Shown: piece after piece, positions 53,535 through 63,795 of the stretch
How positions within the stretch are numbered: the first letter of the stretch is position 1
Layout: every line of letters begins with the position of its first letter
Notes under the pieces: model-generated
The model's input: the letters and a program-made list of their open reading frames with translations, nothing else
What the model was told of the DNA's origin: nothing
Database searches by the model: none
Origin: Agelas oroides
Taxonomy: Eukaryota; Porifera; Demospongiae; Agelasida; Agelasidae
Direction of reading: 5' to 3'
DNA length: 64,000 bases
Assembly (NCBI GenBank): GCA_949130485.1
Contig: OX422185.1
Location: 14,755,011-14,819,010, forward strand
Position numbers and translations under genes: made by a program

Positions 53535-54536
53535 TTGTCTTTGAAAGCACTTTGTGAAGGCATCCTGGATATCAAAACCCATATCAAGCCCACCAATACC
53601 CAACAGTATGTACATGCCTCATCTGCCCACCCCCCTGGAACAGGCCGGGGTATCATCAAAGGAGAACTACTTAGATACCTCCGAACGAACTCAAACGAAG
53701 CTACATTCCAAACGCACAGAGAGAAGCATGTCGAAAATATGAAAAAAAGAGGATATAGGCAAGAGACCATAGACGAGAGCATTAGAGGGATTAAATTCCC
53801 TGACAGACTAAAAACGCTAGCAAGCAAACCACATGCTGGAGATGAACGCCTAACTTTCACTACTACATATTCACCGCATTTACCAACACACCGCCTCAGA
53901 AGATTGCTTGTTAAACGCTGGCACCTCATCGAGAAATCCCCGCTACTTTCTAGACTTTTCCCAAATAGACCCACGGTAGCCTTTAGAACCCATAAGAGCA
54001 TCAGAAAACAGCTTACCCGAGCAAGACTAGAGGACTCAAAGATCGTATATAAAATTGACCGAGACCTCACTCTCCTTTGTGAACCCCTGCCTGCCCTGAA
54101 TGCACCCCCACTAATCAAAAGATGCAGTAATAACTGCTTGACATGCAGAGCCCTCGATACCAAACCTTATATTAAGAGCACCTCCAAAGGTACATACCAC
54201 AACCTCAAGATTACAAACACCATCAGCTGTAAAACAAGGAATGTCATCTATGTAACAACATGCACTAGATGTAAAGTCCAATATGCAGGAATGACCACAC
54301 AACCCTTACACAATAGATTCAGAAACCATTTGAGAGAAATGTTCACCAAAAGACCACCTAACTGGGTACAAACTCGCCTGTATAGACATGTCCAACAGAA
54401 CCACCACATCCCCTCTGACGTCCAAGTCCAGCCAGTTGAAAGCACAGAAGATCAAAGAAGTCTGAAGAAGAGAGAAAGTGCTTGGATCAAGGCCTTAAGA
54501 ACAATAGAACCCTATGGACTAAATATCATCCCATAG
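53535..54536 (+). CDS. Penelope-like element, C-terminal part with GIY-YIG endonuclease
   Basis: 333 codons, open. Begins in the RT thumb: HIKPTNTQQYVHASSAHPPG and KGELLRYLRTNS are the usual post-catalytic blocks. Then a Cys-containing linker (CSNNCLTCRALDTKPYIKS) and the GIY-YIG nuclease: VIYVTTCTRCKVQYAGMTT, then LHNRFRNHLREM and RESAWIKALRTIEPYGLN. The nuclease nicks target DNA to prime reverse transcription (family knowledge). Start is uncertain because the first codons lie in the flanking direct repeat. Ends naturally at TAG after LNIIP. Confidence 0.85.
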   Translation: MSLKALCEGILDIKTHIKPTNTQQYVHASSAHPPGTGRGIIKGELLRYLRTNSNEATFQTHREKHVENMKKRGYRQETIDESIRGIKFPDRLKTLASKPHAGDERLTFTTTYSPHLPTHRLRRLLVKRWHLIEKSPLLSRLFPNRPTVAFRTHKSIRKQLTRARLEDSKIVYKIDRDLTLLCEPLPALNAPPLIKRCSNNCLTCRALDTKPYIKSTSKGTYHNLKITNTISCKTRNVIYVTTCTRCKVQYAGMTTQPLHNRFRNHLREMFTKRPPNWVQTRLYRHVQQNHHIPSDVQVQPVESTEDQRSLKKRESAWIKALRTIEPYGLNIIP

Positions 54537-54800
54537 CCTCCCTACACCTACTGCCATTGCTCCCGTTTTGTTGTCCCTCCAGGGTTCGTTCCCTGGAGTA
54601 TACCTCCCTTATTATTTTTTGTTTGTATTTGAAGACCCTTTAGGCCTTTCACATGCTGTATCCCTTAGGCCTTACATAGTTTACGATAGCATGCTGTTGC
54701 CATGGCAAACACGCTATCACTAGATACACGCCGTTGCTAGTTATCACACACGCTGTTACTAAGCAAACCTATATTTAAGCGCTGTTTCATTTCATTGTAC

Positions 54801-54844
54801 TTACCCTTGAAAAAGCTCTCCATAGATGAGCGAAACGTCGGGCC
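54801..54844 (+). ncRNA. Hammerhead-like ribozyme motif in the Penelope-like 3' region
   Basis: TTGAAAAAGCTC-loop-GAGCGAAACGTC: GCTC (54815-54818) pairs with GAGC (54828-54831), followed by GAAAC, the conserved 3' core strand. The 5' core strand reads TTGAAAA where the canonical hammerhead has CTGATGA, so it is degenerate. Penelope-like elements are known to carry hammerheads at this place. Confidence 0.4.
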
Positions 54845-54919
54845 TCTAAGCAGTGATAAAGTTTTGACCAACCCCCTCCTACTGTCCTCATCAATAAGCC
54901 TATACCGCAGCGCCGCAGT

Positions 54920-55570
54920 ATGATGTCATTTTTTAAACTACTGCACTATACTACTCGCCTGAGATACGCTCTTCGGTCCAGGGAGATCTATACCGAGGAA
55001 CCGATTACGTCCCCGGAGATACTGTCAGAGCCTCCCCAGACGCAGGATGACAGCATCAGCAGCATACAAGAGACGCCGAACAGCCAATTTAGGCTGGCAC
55101 TCTCGGTAACCCCGTGCATACCCCGTATAAGTAGTATAGAATCTGTTAACCATAGCCCTTCCCCCTTACTGTTTAGCCCCACACCCACCGCAAGCCCAGT
55201 CCATGCCCATACCCCTGATTCCACCCAGGACCAGCCACCTCCCCCTCCACTTAGCCCCACTAACAGTCTAACCTCTTCCCATAGCACTAGCCCCCAGCAT
55301 GAAGAATCCCTATCTGGATCCATCGAACTATTCAGCCCCACCCCCAGCATAATCCAAAACAAGTGGCCATCACCCCCCCCTCTCCCTCAACGATCCCCAC
55401 GCATTAGGAGAAGACACAATTTACACAGCTATGCGAGCCTTGCCTCAACAAATGGGAGCTACGATGTGCGTAGCAGTGTTGGCACTCTCCCACCCGATAC
55501 CCCAACCCCTACCCACATACATACCTGGTTGTCTTTGAAAGCACTTTGTGAAGTAGGTAGTTATCATTAA
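54920..55570 (+). CDS. Penelope-like element, N-terminal leader ORF
   Basis: From MMSFFKLLHYTTRLRYALRS through a long Ser/Pro/Thr-rich low-complexity part (SPTPTASPVHAHTPDST) to a short basic block (RSPRIRRRHNLHSYASL). This looks like the disordered N-terminus upstream of a Penelope RT. It runs out into the flanking direct repeat, so the RT proper is missing. Confidence 0.5.
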   Translation: MMSFFKLLHYTTRLRYALRSREIYTEEPITSPEILSEPPQTQDDSISSIQETPNSQFRLALSVTPCIPRISSIESVNHSPSPLLFSPTPTASPVHAHTPDSTQDQPPPPPLSPTNSLTSSHSTSPQHEESLSGSIELFSPTPSIIQNKWPSPPPLPQRSPRIRRRHNLHSYASLASTNGSYDVRSSVGTLPPDTPTPTHIHTWLSLKALCEVGSYH

Positions 55571-57050
55571 TGCAGCTAACGATGATGCACCAAGATAACC
55601 GTACTGAAGGGAAGATGAAAGTCAGATCTGGAAGGGAGAAACCAGGAAACTTGAAAGATAGTGTGCATCAAAACATGCAACACAGGGCTGTACTACAACT
55701 GGTTCAGCCATGGTCATACACTGGTTTTTTGTGAGTGCTTGTGAGCTGTAGTGCTGCCTCTCAGAACAAGCATGCAAGACTAATACTACACTCAAAGTTT
55801 AACACTTAGAATCATGCTCGCTATTGATCAAATGGCTGCTGGTGAAGAGGGATGTAGGATAGTGAAATCCCCGAGTACCCCATTAGTCCAAAGTATTCAG
55901 TTGTGATTTTCAGCATTCTGGTTTGCAGTCCTAGAAAGGGTATTTGGATAAATTTGTAGGGGGGTAGGTGGGGACAGGGGGCATGCCCTCAGATTATGGC
56001 ATACGAATGTGGCTGGACAGGTAATTTCTAATACAATTTCTTTATCATACTGTGTAAACACTGTCTGAACATGAAATTATGAACTACCGTTTAGCCTATC
56101 ATGAAAATGTGTGTTCAGTTCACAATATTGAGGCTGCATGGCTGTAGACAACGTTTTGAGTTTGGGAATGCTTAATGTTAGACTTTCATTTTAGGTTGTC
56201 AATGTGCTGTGTGCTATGCACCCAGCCATCTAGGGGGGTCTGGAGGGATGCTACCCCAGGAATGTTTTTTTACAATTTGGTGTTCGGAGATTGATATCTC
56301 GAGCACCTTTTGATCAAGGCAATGGTTAATATATGAATGATCACAAAATATAAAGTGAAACCACACAAATTTTCAAAAATAGACTGGTGGTTAAAATTTC
56401 TCAAACAAACTCAATAGCCACAGCTGTTATGTCAACCTTGTCTGTCTCATCACTGTGAACTAGTCTTGCAAGCCAGCTGTATTTTACACCTTTTCAGTCT
56501 TATCTGGTGCATAGTATTCCTCAGGCATGTCTTAAAATGTCTCAGCGCACTGAACGACCTCTCACTGATAGCGTTAGTGGTAGGCATGACGAGAATCAAT
56601 TTTAGCAATGTGCATCACTACACTGCAAAACACAGTCGAATAATTGGAATGTGATAATAGGGCATGGCCTAAGCGTGGTCAAGACCGACAATCAGTGTCA
56701 AAGCGAAAAAAATCACCTGACAAGGTAGCAACATTAGATAATCCACATTATTTCTTTTCTATCCAGAACAGTAGCACTAATTCATGTCTTATACTAGACA
56801 CAGATGCCAAAAATTTGGGGGTGGTTAGCACCTACTTGTCTACAACCTTGGGCTGCCAGTTGTTAATGTACATGGCTACAGCTATGCTAGCAACTATTAG
56901 CACCACATTGTAGGGGTTACAAATTGTTGAACTTGGTTCACTGGGGGATCCAGAATAGCTGCCACATGACTCAAGAGTCAATGAAAATAAAGCTGGATGG
57001 GCTCTTTACCCAGGCAAAGCTATCAACACAAGTTAGATACAAGATACAGT
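55571..57050. other. NLR intron 2, no feature
   Basis: Unique, AT-rich; no coding or repeat signal supported. Confidence 0.35.
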
Positions 57051-57240
57051 AGGAAGTCACTTATCCAAACTTCCGTTATCCAAATCTTCACTTATCTGAA
57101 CCCCTAAAATAGTGATATTCATCGATACTTTTGCTGTGCATTAAATGGAAAGTATTCGGCTTTGTATACAAATAGTATTGTTTCACTCAGTCCAAACATT
57201 TCAGTTATTTGAACACCCCTTGGTCCCAGCATACCATATA
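57050..57240. mobile_element. Possible Tigger/pogo-type MITE fragment
   Basis: CAGTAGGAAGTCACTTATCC, AAACTTCCGTTATCC and CACTTATCTGAACCCC resemble the CAGTxGAACCTC..TTATCCGAAC ends of mariner/pogo MITEs. A second, related stretch (CATTAGTGAGGTGTCC...) is at 57962. Terminus not paired. Confidence 0.35.
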
Positions 57241-57699
57241 AGCTAGCTTGGTCTTCACATCAAGCTCCACAAGTGCTTTTAGTGTCATACGTTATTGAAC
57301 TAGATAATACGGTAACTTATTGACAAGAACAGGAAGAGTGTACTCACAACATAACACACATACACACAGACTAACATGTGGAAGGTGTGTAACCATGGAA
57401 AGACTGGTCTTGATATAACTAACCACAAACCCACAAGCACACTTCACTATATACACAGTTTACACAGTGCATTGGTCACAAACACAGGGACAGGAAGTGA
57501 CAGTTGTTACCCAAAAACATTTGGTGATACATACTGTACTCACCCCTTGTTAAGTGCTTATGCTAATATCTCAGGAAATGAGTGCCCAACAGCAAAATGT
57601 GTGCCTAACAGCAAGAAACATTGTGTCCTTTATTTAGAGTAATGCATGCAAACCAACATTTAGCAGCGAACATGCACTTATAAACAGAATGCACTTAAC

Positions 57700-57790
57700 A
57701 ATGTGTGCGTACAGTATGCATACAGTATGCATACAGTATGTACACACACATACACACACACATACACACACACACACCCTGCACATACAC
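57700..57790. repeat. CA-rich microsatellite
   Basis: CAGTATGCATA units followed by (CA)n with TACACA interruptions. Confidence 0.8.
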
Positions 57791-58637
57791 ACAATCACAG
57801 ACGCCAATACTGCAATTTATCTGGGGTTAAATTTTCTATTTTGCCATCATTTTAGTGTATACTCTATCCTGTGAAATTAATATGTTGATTTGTGTTTGTT
57901 GCCTTCTGAATGTAATGGTCACACTTCACCAGTATATTTATAGTAGAATCCAACTAATAAGCATTAGTGAGGTGTCCTTAATTCAGGTGGTGGATAATAC
58001 GCATATGATGTTGGAAAGTGTTGTGATTTTCAGGGGTGTCCTTTAAGAGGAAATCCACTGTATCTCAAGTTGCGATACATGTCCTTAAAAGTGACTTCAT
58101 TATTTAGAACGTTTCTGTGTATGTGTGTTTGCACCGCAGCATCACCACAAATTGGAAAGCTTCTCTAGAGAATTGGAAGGCTTGTTTGTGAAGCAGATGG
58201 TTTTCATAAAGTAGCAGAAGGCTTCTTTTGAAGACGAAAAAGGCCTCGTGTACTTTCCCAAAAATAAAGGCTTTGCAGCAGTTTCCAGAGCTTTGTTCAA
58301 GCCTTCTGGAGCTGCAATTGTGGTGCAGTAGTGAAAAACGTTTCTGAAACACATCATTTGTAAAGACATGTACCATACAACCTGATAAGATAAAGACCAG
58401 CATGCAGCTCAGGCGTCTGAGTTAAACAAACCCAAGGGTCAGTGAAATACTTTCATAATAAAGAGTGTATTCTGCACTTACTAAAGGTTGTTATAAATGT
58501 TTATTTACATTCCTAGCCTCTGTAGTAACACTACTGCTCTTGCCTAGTTTCATGGTCAGGCTGACTCTAGTGATCATACTTGTCATACAATAACAAACAT
58601 ATCACATGTACGTATGTACTTCTATTTACATTCACAG
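57791..58637. other. NLR intron 2, last part
   Basis: AGGCTT/AAGCCT words cluster at 58155-58310 and could fold, otherwise nothing. Confidence 0.3.
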
Positions 58638-58721
58638 TCTCTATAGGAATGGGATAGGTGATGACGGAGCGAGGTGTCTGTCAGCAGCAATTGAGAACAT
58701 GGTCAACCTTCAAGTGTTAGG
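58638..58721 (+). CDS. NLR gene, LRR exon 3 (84 nt, one repeat)
   Basis: Acceptor TACATTCACAG, donor GTAAGT at 58722. Reads NLYRNGIGDDGARCLSAA then IENMVNLQVL, one 28-residue LRR in the same register and phase as exon 2. Nearly nine kilobases of intron separate them. No terminal exon or stop is seen to the right, so the gene most likely continues beyond 64000. Confidence 0.85.
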
Positions 58722-59278
58722 GTAAGTTGACATAGCTACACTGAAGTGCATCCTGACCTACACATTTTAACTACATATTTTCCAGCAAAGTAACCGCACC
58801 CCAAGATGCTTATAAGAGGTAATGTTTGCTGGTAGGCCTTAGCTACAAGACCTGAAGTAGGTTTTAGAGATCAGGGATTTTGTGCTGCAAATTTACCTGA
58901 AGTAGAAAGCCTTAGAGTTCAGAGTTTTGTGGTTTCTTAAAAAAGCTTTACCCTTGAGGAGCCAGACATCAGTTTATCAATTGTGAATAGTAAGGCATGC
59001 CTTCACCTCCTTCATACTCGCGCATTACGCGCGTAATATCAGCCCGAAGCGCGGTAGTGCACTCAATACATGCAATGATTTTATACGTAGTATATTGAAT
59101 GTGTGATGTCACGTAAGCGGAAAAATCGCTTCGGGAGTCACTGTGAGGGGTGACAGTGGTGTAGCTGGTGAAAGGAGAGTTGTTGGTGTACCAAAGTTTC
59201 ATTCATGGGGTAAGTGCACCATGCCATTAACGAATATCAACTCAGATTGGATGTTCAACGCTTCCTCCGGCCTGTGTA
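58722..59278. other. NLR intron 3, no feature
   Basis: No supported element. Confidence 0.3.
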
Positions 59279-59372
59279 TTATATTAGTTATATTAGTTAT
59301 AATAGTTATATTAGTTATATTAGTTATATTAGTTATATTAGTTATATTAGTTATATTAGTTATATTATTTAC
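59279..59372. repeat. 9-bp microsatellite TTATATTAG
   Basis: About ten tandem TTATATTAG units, one with TTATAATAG. Confidence 0.9.
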
Positions 59373-59870
59373 GCGGGTTCTTTAAGTTGCATCTTGGGGT
59401 GTAATAAGGTTTTGTTAATAACCATATATGGACGTCCATGTTTGTAAGTTAACAACCTGCTACAAGGGAATGCATCCTGACCTTCATAGTCATATTGTAA
59501 CTACATATGGATGTCCATGTTTGTAAGTTAACAACCTGCTACAAGGGAGTGCATCCTGACCTACATAGTCATATTGTAACTACATATGGACGTCCATGTT
59601 TGTAAGTTAACAACCTGCTACAAGGGAATGCATCCTGACCTACATAGTCATATTGTAACTACATATGGACGTCCATGTTTGTAAGTTAACAACCTGCTAC
59701 AAGGGAATGCATCCTGACCTACATAGTCATGTTGTAACTACATATGGACGTCCATGTTTGTAAGTTAACAACCTGCTACAAGGGAGTGCTCCTGACCTAC
59801 ATAGGGACGTCCATGTTTGTAGGTTACCAACCTGCTACAAGGGAGTGCATCCTGACCTACATAGTCATAT

Positions 59871-60511
59871 GTGACCCGCTGAGGGAAAACCCGGCACTTC
59901 GCGCAAATATTGAATTTGAGTTAGAGGCAATTTTATCCGTACAGGTCGTTTCCCAGCTAAACTCAGATTATTGCACCAACGTGTCACAGGGGGCTTGCAC
60001 TGTATGATGCTGAATTATAAAGGCCGGCTCTGCTACTTTAACGACGATATAAGCTCGAACTCACAGGCAGGCCCGTGAAATACGGGAACGCGTTGCTATG
60101 GACAGCTTGTACGCGTTTTTCAAAAAACGCGATTTTACCAGCTTCCAGTCCGTATACGGTTGTCTTTCTGTCCATAGACACAATGTAAGCCCCCGCTTTC
60201 ACAACCGCTGTCTTTCCCAACTGTCTTTGCCGACTTTCAAGTTGCTTTTTAACAAGAACACGTGTAAATTTACGTGACACGATAGTATACGGAGATATTG
60301 AAATTTACCGTAGCAACATAAAAACATTGCGTTTTCTCGAAAAGTTGCGTTCCGCATCCGCTACGCATTTCGCTCTGTAGCTCGGGAACCAAGCAACCGA
60401 TCGCTTCCATTTTTTTTCTGCCGCACAATTACACATTGGTATACCGATTTCCGGTCTTATCTCGATTTTCATAAAATGCGCGATGTGCCGGGTTTTCGCT
60501 CAGCGGGTCAC
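59871..60511. mobile_element. 641-bp MITE inside the minisatellite
   Basis: Ends GTGACCCGCTGAGGGAAAAC and inverse (…GTTTTCGCTCAGCGGGTCAC), with inner CCGGCAC...GTGCCGG. Flanked by ATAT on both sides (59867-59870, 60512-60515); the uninterrupted units read CATATTG, so the duplication is ATAT or a shorter part of it. Confidence 0.85.
60038..60280 (-). CDS. 80-codon ORF in the 641-bp MITE, unknown
   Basis: MSRKFTRVLVKKQLESRQ, then GKTAVVKAGAYIVSMDRKTT and PYFTGLPVSSS. Basic start and orderly composition but no recognisable domain. May be a leftover of the parent transposon's gene or chance. Confidence 0.2.
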   Translation of the reverse strand: MSRKFTRVLVKKQLESRQRQLGKTAVVKAGAYIVSMDRKTTVYGLEAGKIAFFEKRVQAVHSNAFPYFTGLPVSSSLYRR

Positions 60512-61184
60512 ATATTGTAACTACATATGGACGTCCATGTTTGTAAGTTAACAACCTGCTACAAGGGAATGCATCCTGACCTACATAGTCATATTGTAAC
60601 TACATATGGACGTCCATGTTTGTAAGTTAACAACCTGCTACAAGGGAGTGCATCCTGACCTACATAGTCATATTGTAACTACATATGGACGTCCATGTTT
60701 GTAAGTTAACAACCTGCTACAAGGGAGTGCATCCTGACCTTCATAGTCATATTGTAACTACATATGGACGTCCATGTTTGTAAGTTAACAACCTGCTACA
60801 AGGGAGTGCATCCTGACCTTCATAGTCATATTGTAACTACATATGGACGTCCATGTTTGTAGGTTAACAACCTGCTACAAGGGAGTGCATCCTGACCTAC
60901 ATACATGTAGGGACGTCCATGTTTGTAGGTTAACAAACCTATATACAAGGGAGCACATCCTGACCTACATATATATTGTAACTACATATATTTAAGGTTT
61001 TGTTAATAACCATATATGGACGTCTATGTTTGTAAGTTAGCAACCTGCTACAAGGGAATGTATCCTGACCTACATAGTCATATTGTAATTACATATATTC
61101 AAGGGTTTTTATGGCCATATATGTCCATCAACGTAACCTAGCTACAACAATGGAGTGAGTGCTTAACTTTTCATCAAGCATGAG

Positions 61185-61265
61185 GCCTACTGTAAAGTGT
61201 GAAATGGACTGTGAAATGGACTGTGAAATGGACTGTGGAATGGACTGCAGAATGAACTCATTCTG
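61185..61265. repeat. Short GTGAAATGGACT tandem
   Basis: Four to five 13-base units GTGAAATGGACT(G), the last ones altered; followed by the palindrome CTGCAGAATGA...TCATTCTGCAG. Confidence 0.8.
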
Positions 61266-62036
61266 CAGACTCACCAAAAGTGAAACTATGCTTTGATCTG
61301 ATGCCGAAATGACCACTTTGCATTCCCTCCGAGTTCAGGAACACTAGTGGCCACTACAATGCACTCACAGGTACCTATGCTAGCTGCTACATTAAAACAA
61401 CCATTGTTCTCTTTCTGAGGTCTCACCATCCGAGTCAGCTGTCACTGCAGTGCAGTTATTGCTTTCTGAATGCATGGACCATGCTTTGGGCTACTCCGAC
61501 TCTGAACCAAAACATACAAGATTAGTCGTCCTTGGATAAAATGTTAGGTCAATACATGCCATAACTTGTTGGATGACAACAACTAAATCTTGCGAGCCAA
61601 CCGTATAGGAAAAGCATGAGATAACACGAGACTAGATGAAGACATATCGTCTAGCAAATGGAGACATTAACTCCCGAGATTAGTTGTTACTGTCAATATG
61701 TAGCCAGTGTATAACCTAGCCCCCAGGCCTTCCAGCCTGCAAAGATGGTGAACATCGTGTGTGTACAAAAACTTGTACAATCGGGAAGCTAATGATGTTT
61801 GCACCGGAGAGCCAAGGGGCAAGGCTAGCTAGTGTCAATACACTCATGTTGGCACATATAGTTTGGTTCCCATACCTACTATAAGTGTTTGTTTGTACTT
61901 GCACTGTACTAGCTAGTACAGTAATGTTCATGTATGCAGAGAGGCTGTCATTTCAGCATCAGATCAAAGCATACTTTTACTTCTGGTGAGTTTGTGGAAT
62001 GAGTCCATTCACAAGAAAAACAGTATTTTGAACATG
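61266..62036. other. No gene recognised
   Basis: Contains CTAGCCCCCAGGCCTTCC (61719) and CCAAGGGGCAAGGCTAG (61812), possible eroded ends of a MULE-like MITE. Confidence 0.35.
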
Positions 62037-62345
62037 TACCGTAGTGTCCCGCAAATAGGCCCCCCCTCGCACATAACCCCCCCCCCCTACATTTTTAGCA
62101 CAAAGTCTTGCAGAGGTATTTTTATCCCGTGCATAAACACCCCCCCCCTCCCCCCCCCCCCCCCCCTCCCCCCCCCCCCCCACCAGCGAATGGCAGCGCA
62201 AGAATGGCAGCGCACCGGAAGGGAGGGCGTAATCGCAAGAGAAAATGTCACATCCCACATATAAGCCCCCCCCCCTGCGCTTTGCACTAAGGCTAAGGTT
62301 GCAAAAGGGGGGGGGGGGGGGGCGTATTTACGGGACACTATGGTA
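62037..62345. mobile_element. 309-bp MITE, TACCGTAGTGTCCCG ends
   Basis: TACCGTAGTGTCCCGCAAAT and inverse (…ACGGGACACTATGGTA), with long C runs on the left and G runs on the right that pair with each other. Full-length relative of the ends at 3254 and 5176. ORFs in the C/G runs are artefacts. Confidence 0.85.
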
Positions 62346-63280
62346 TATATATTCAACTCTCATTCATGAAAAGGGTGTCACTGGATGTGACCTTGCATTG
62401 AATGTGTCAAAATTTTAGTGGCATTGATGGATCAAATGCAGAACATCGAAAAACGTTTTAGTTAATTTCAACAAGGGATGCTCAGACCTCCCTCCAAACC
62501 ACCCACTTAATTCTGATGAGGGTGGGCTAAGGCTAGGACTACATTCCAATCGTAGTACCATTAAGACTGATTAAGTGTCATATCTATATGCTCTAGCTAG
62601 CCTAGTACTTAGGAAGTGCACATTATGCTTGCTTAATTTTTGAGCACAATCGGCAGCTGTGTAAGAAAAGAGCACAAAGTGTCCTCCTATCAGGGTTTCA
62701 TCTACAGGTAGATACACAGAATTTCATGGAAATAGTCAACGACTAGCCATATGTACTGATAAAGATCTTTAAAATGAAACATTTGCAATTACCTATTGTG
62801 CATTTGCCATGGCCAATTGCTCACAGAATTACTGCACATCTGATTGTGACGTAACAGTTAATCAGTTCAGTGACCTTTGTACTGCACATGCACAGTAACC
62901 GTCAGTCTTCTAGGTGCTACTAAAATCAGGAATACACTGTTATTTAATGGATGAGACGGCAATATGGCTGGATATTACACTCCTGTGAAAATACAGCCAT
63001 GTACTTGTGCAATATCTAGCCACATTGCACTCCCACACACAAATAATATTCATCATACGTCAACCTCACACAAATGTATGGGAGTCAATGGAGAAGCCTT
63101 GCAGCTGCATGCAGTCTATAAAAAGCTGTTTTTTTGTACTACAAGTCACATGAGAATCCGTATCAGGTACTGTAAGTCACGTGCACTACGTCTGAACATG
63201 CAATGAAATCGAAGATCACATAAGAAAATCATTATCACCATAGCGCCAAGCTATATCAGAAACCATATCAGTTGTTGTTG
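62346..63280. other. No gene recognised
   Basis: GGCTGGATATTACACTCC and GTGCAATATCTAGCC near 62968-63020 form a loose inverted pair. Nothing else. Confidence 0.35.
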
Positions 63281-63795
63281 GCATTGTGTTGTACTATGGT
63301 GATACTTACATAGTATATACACGATATGGGCATTGTGTTGTACTATGATGATACTTACACAGTATATATACACGATATGGGGATTGTGTTGTACTACGGT
63401 GATACTTACATAGTATATACACGATATGGGGATTGTGTTGTACTATGGTGATACTCACATAGTATATACACGATATGGGGATTGTGTTGTACTATGGTGA
63501 TACTTACATAGTATATACACGATATGGGCATTGTGTTGTACTATGGTGATACTAACATAGTATATACACGATATGGGGATTGTGTTGTACTATGGTGATA
63601 CTAACATAGTATATACACGATATGGGGATTGTGTTGTACTATGGTGATACTTACACAGTATATACACGATATGGGCATTGTGTTGTACTATGGTGATACT
63701 AACATAGTATATACACGATATGTGCATTGTGTTGTACTATGGTGATACTAACATAGTATATACACGATATGGGGATTGTGTTGTACTATGGTGTA
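63281..63795. repeat. 49-bp minisatellite
   Basis: About ten units containing ATTGTGTTGTACTATGGTGA, TACTTACATAGTATATACAC and GATATGGG. Units differ at a few fixed positions (TACTTAC/TACTAAC, GGGG/GGGC), in an irregular order that records the duplication history. Confidence 0.9.

Larger units (their letters stand above)
53510..55553 (+). mobile_element. Penelope-like retroelement, incomplete, with permuted ends
   Basis: C-terminal coding (53535-54536), then 3' untranslated sequence with a hammerhead-like fold, then the N-terminal coding start (54920 on) of a following unit. The central RT is absent. A ~48-base direct repeat (CCCCTACCCACAYACATACC, GTTGTCTTTGAAAGCACTTT, GTGAAG) bounds the whole at 53511-53559 and 55505-55553. 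End-to-start order is the pseudo-LTR layout known for Penelope-like elements. Same strand as the NLR gene, within intron 2. Confidence 0.7.
59415..61095. repeat. 79-bp minisatellite, interrupted
   Basis: Unit contains GGACGTCCATGTTTGTAAG, TTAACAACCTGCTACAAGGG and TGCATCCTGACCTACATAG. Starts at 59431, 59510, 59589, 59668 and 59747 are exactly 79 apart, then a shorter unit. After the guest MITE the array resumes for five more regular units and ends in degenerate ones. Each unit holds the palindrome GGACGTCC. Confidence 0.9.

Noticed and set aside
53531-54163. 210-codon minus-strand ORF
   Set aside because: Complement of the Penelope-like coding part; Ser/Cys/Val-rich shadow.
57689-57874. His/Thr-rich ORF
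   Set aside because: Translation of the CA microsatellite.
59415-61095. CRISPR-like array
   Set aside because: Units are contiguous 79-base tandem copies without unique spacers, in a eukaryotic context.
62087-62356. Gly- and Pro-rich ORFs on both strands
   Set aside because: They are translations of the C and G runs of a MITE.
63281-63795. CRISPR-like array
   Set aside because: Plain minisatellite: the whole 49-base unit is repeated, no spacers.
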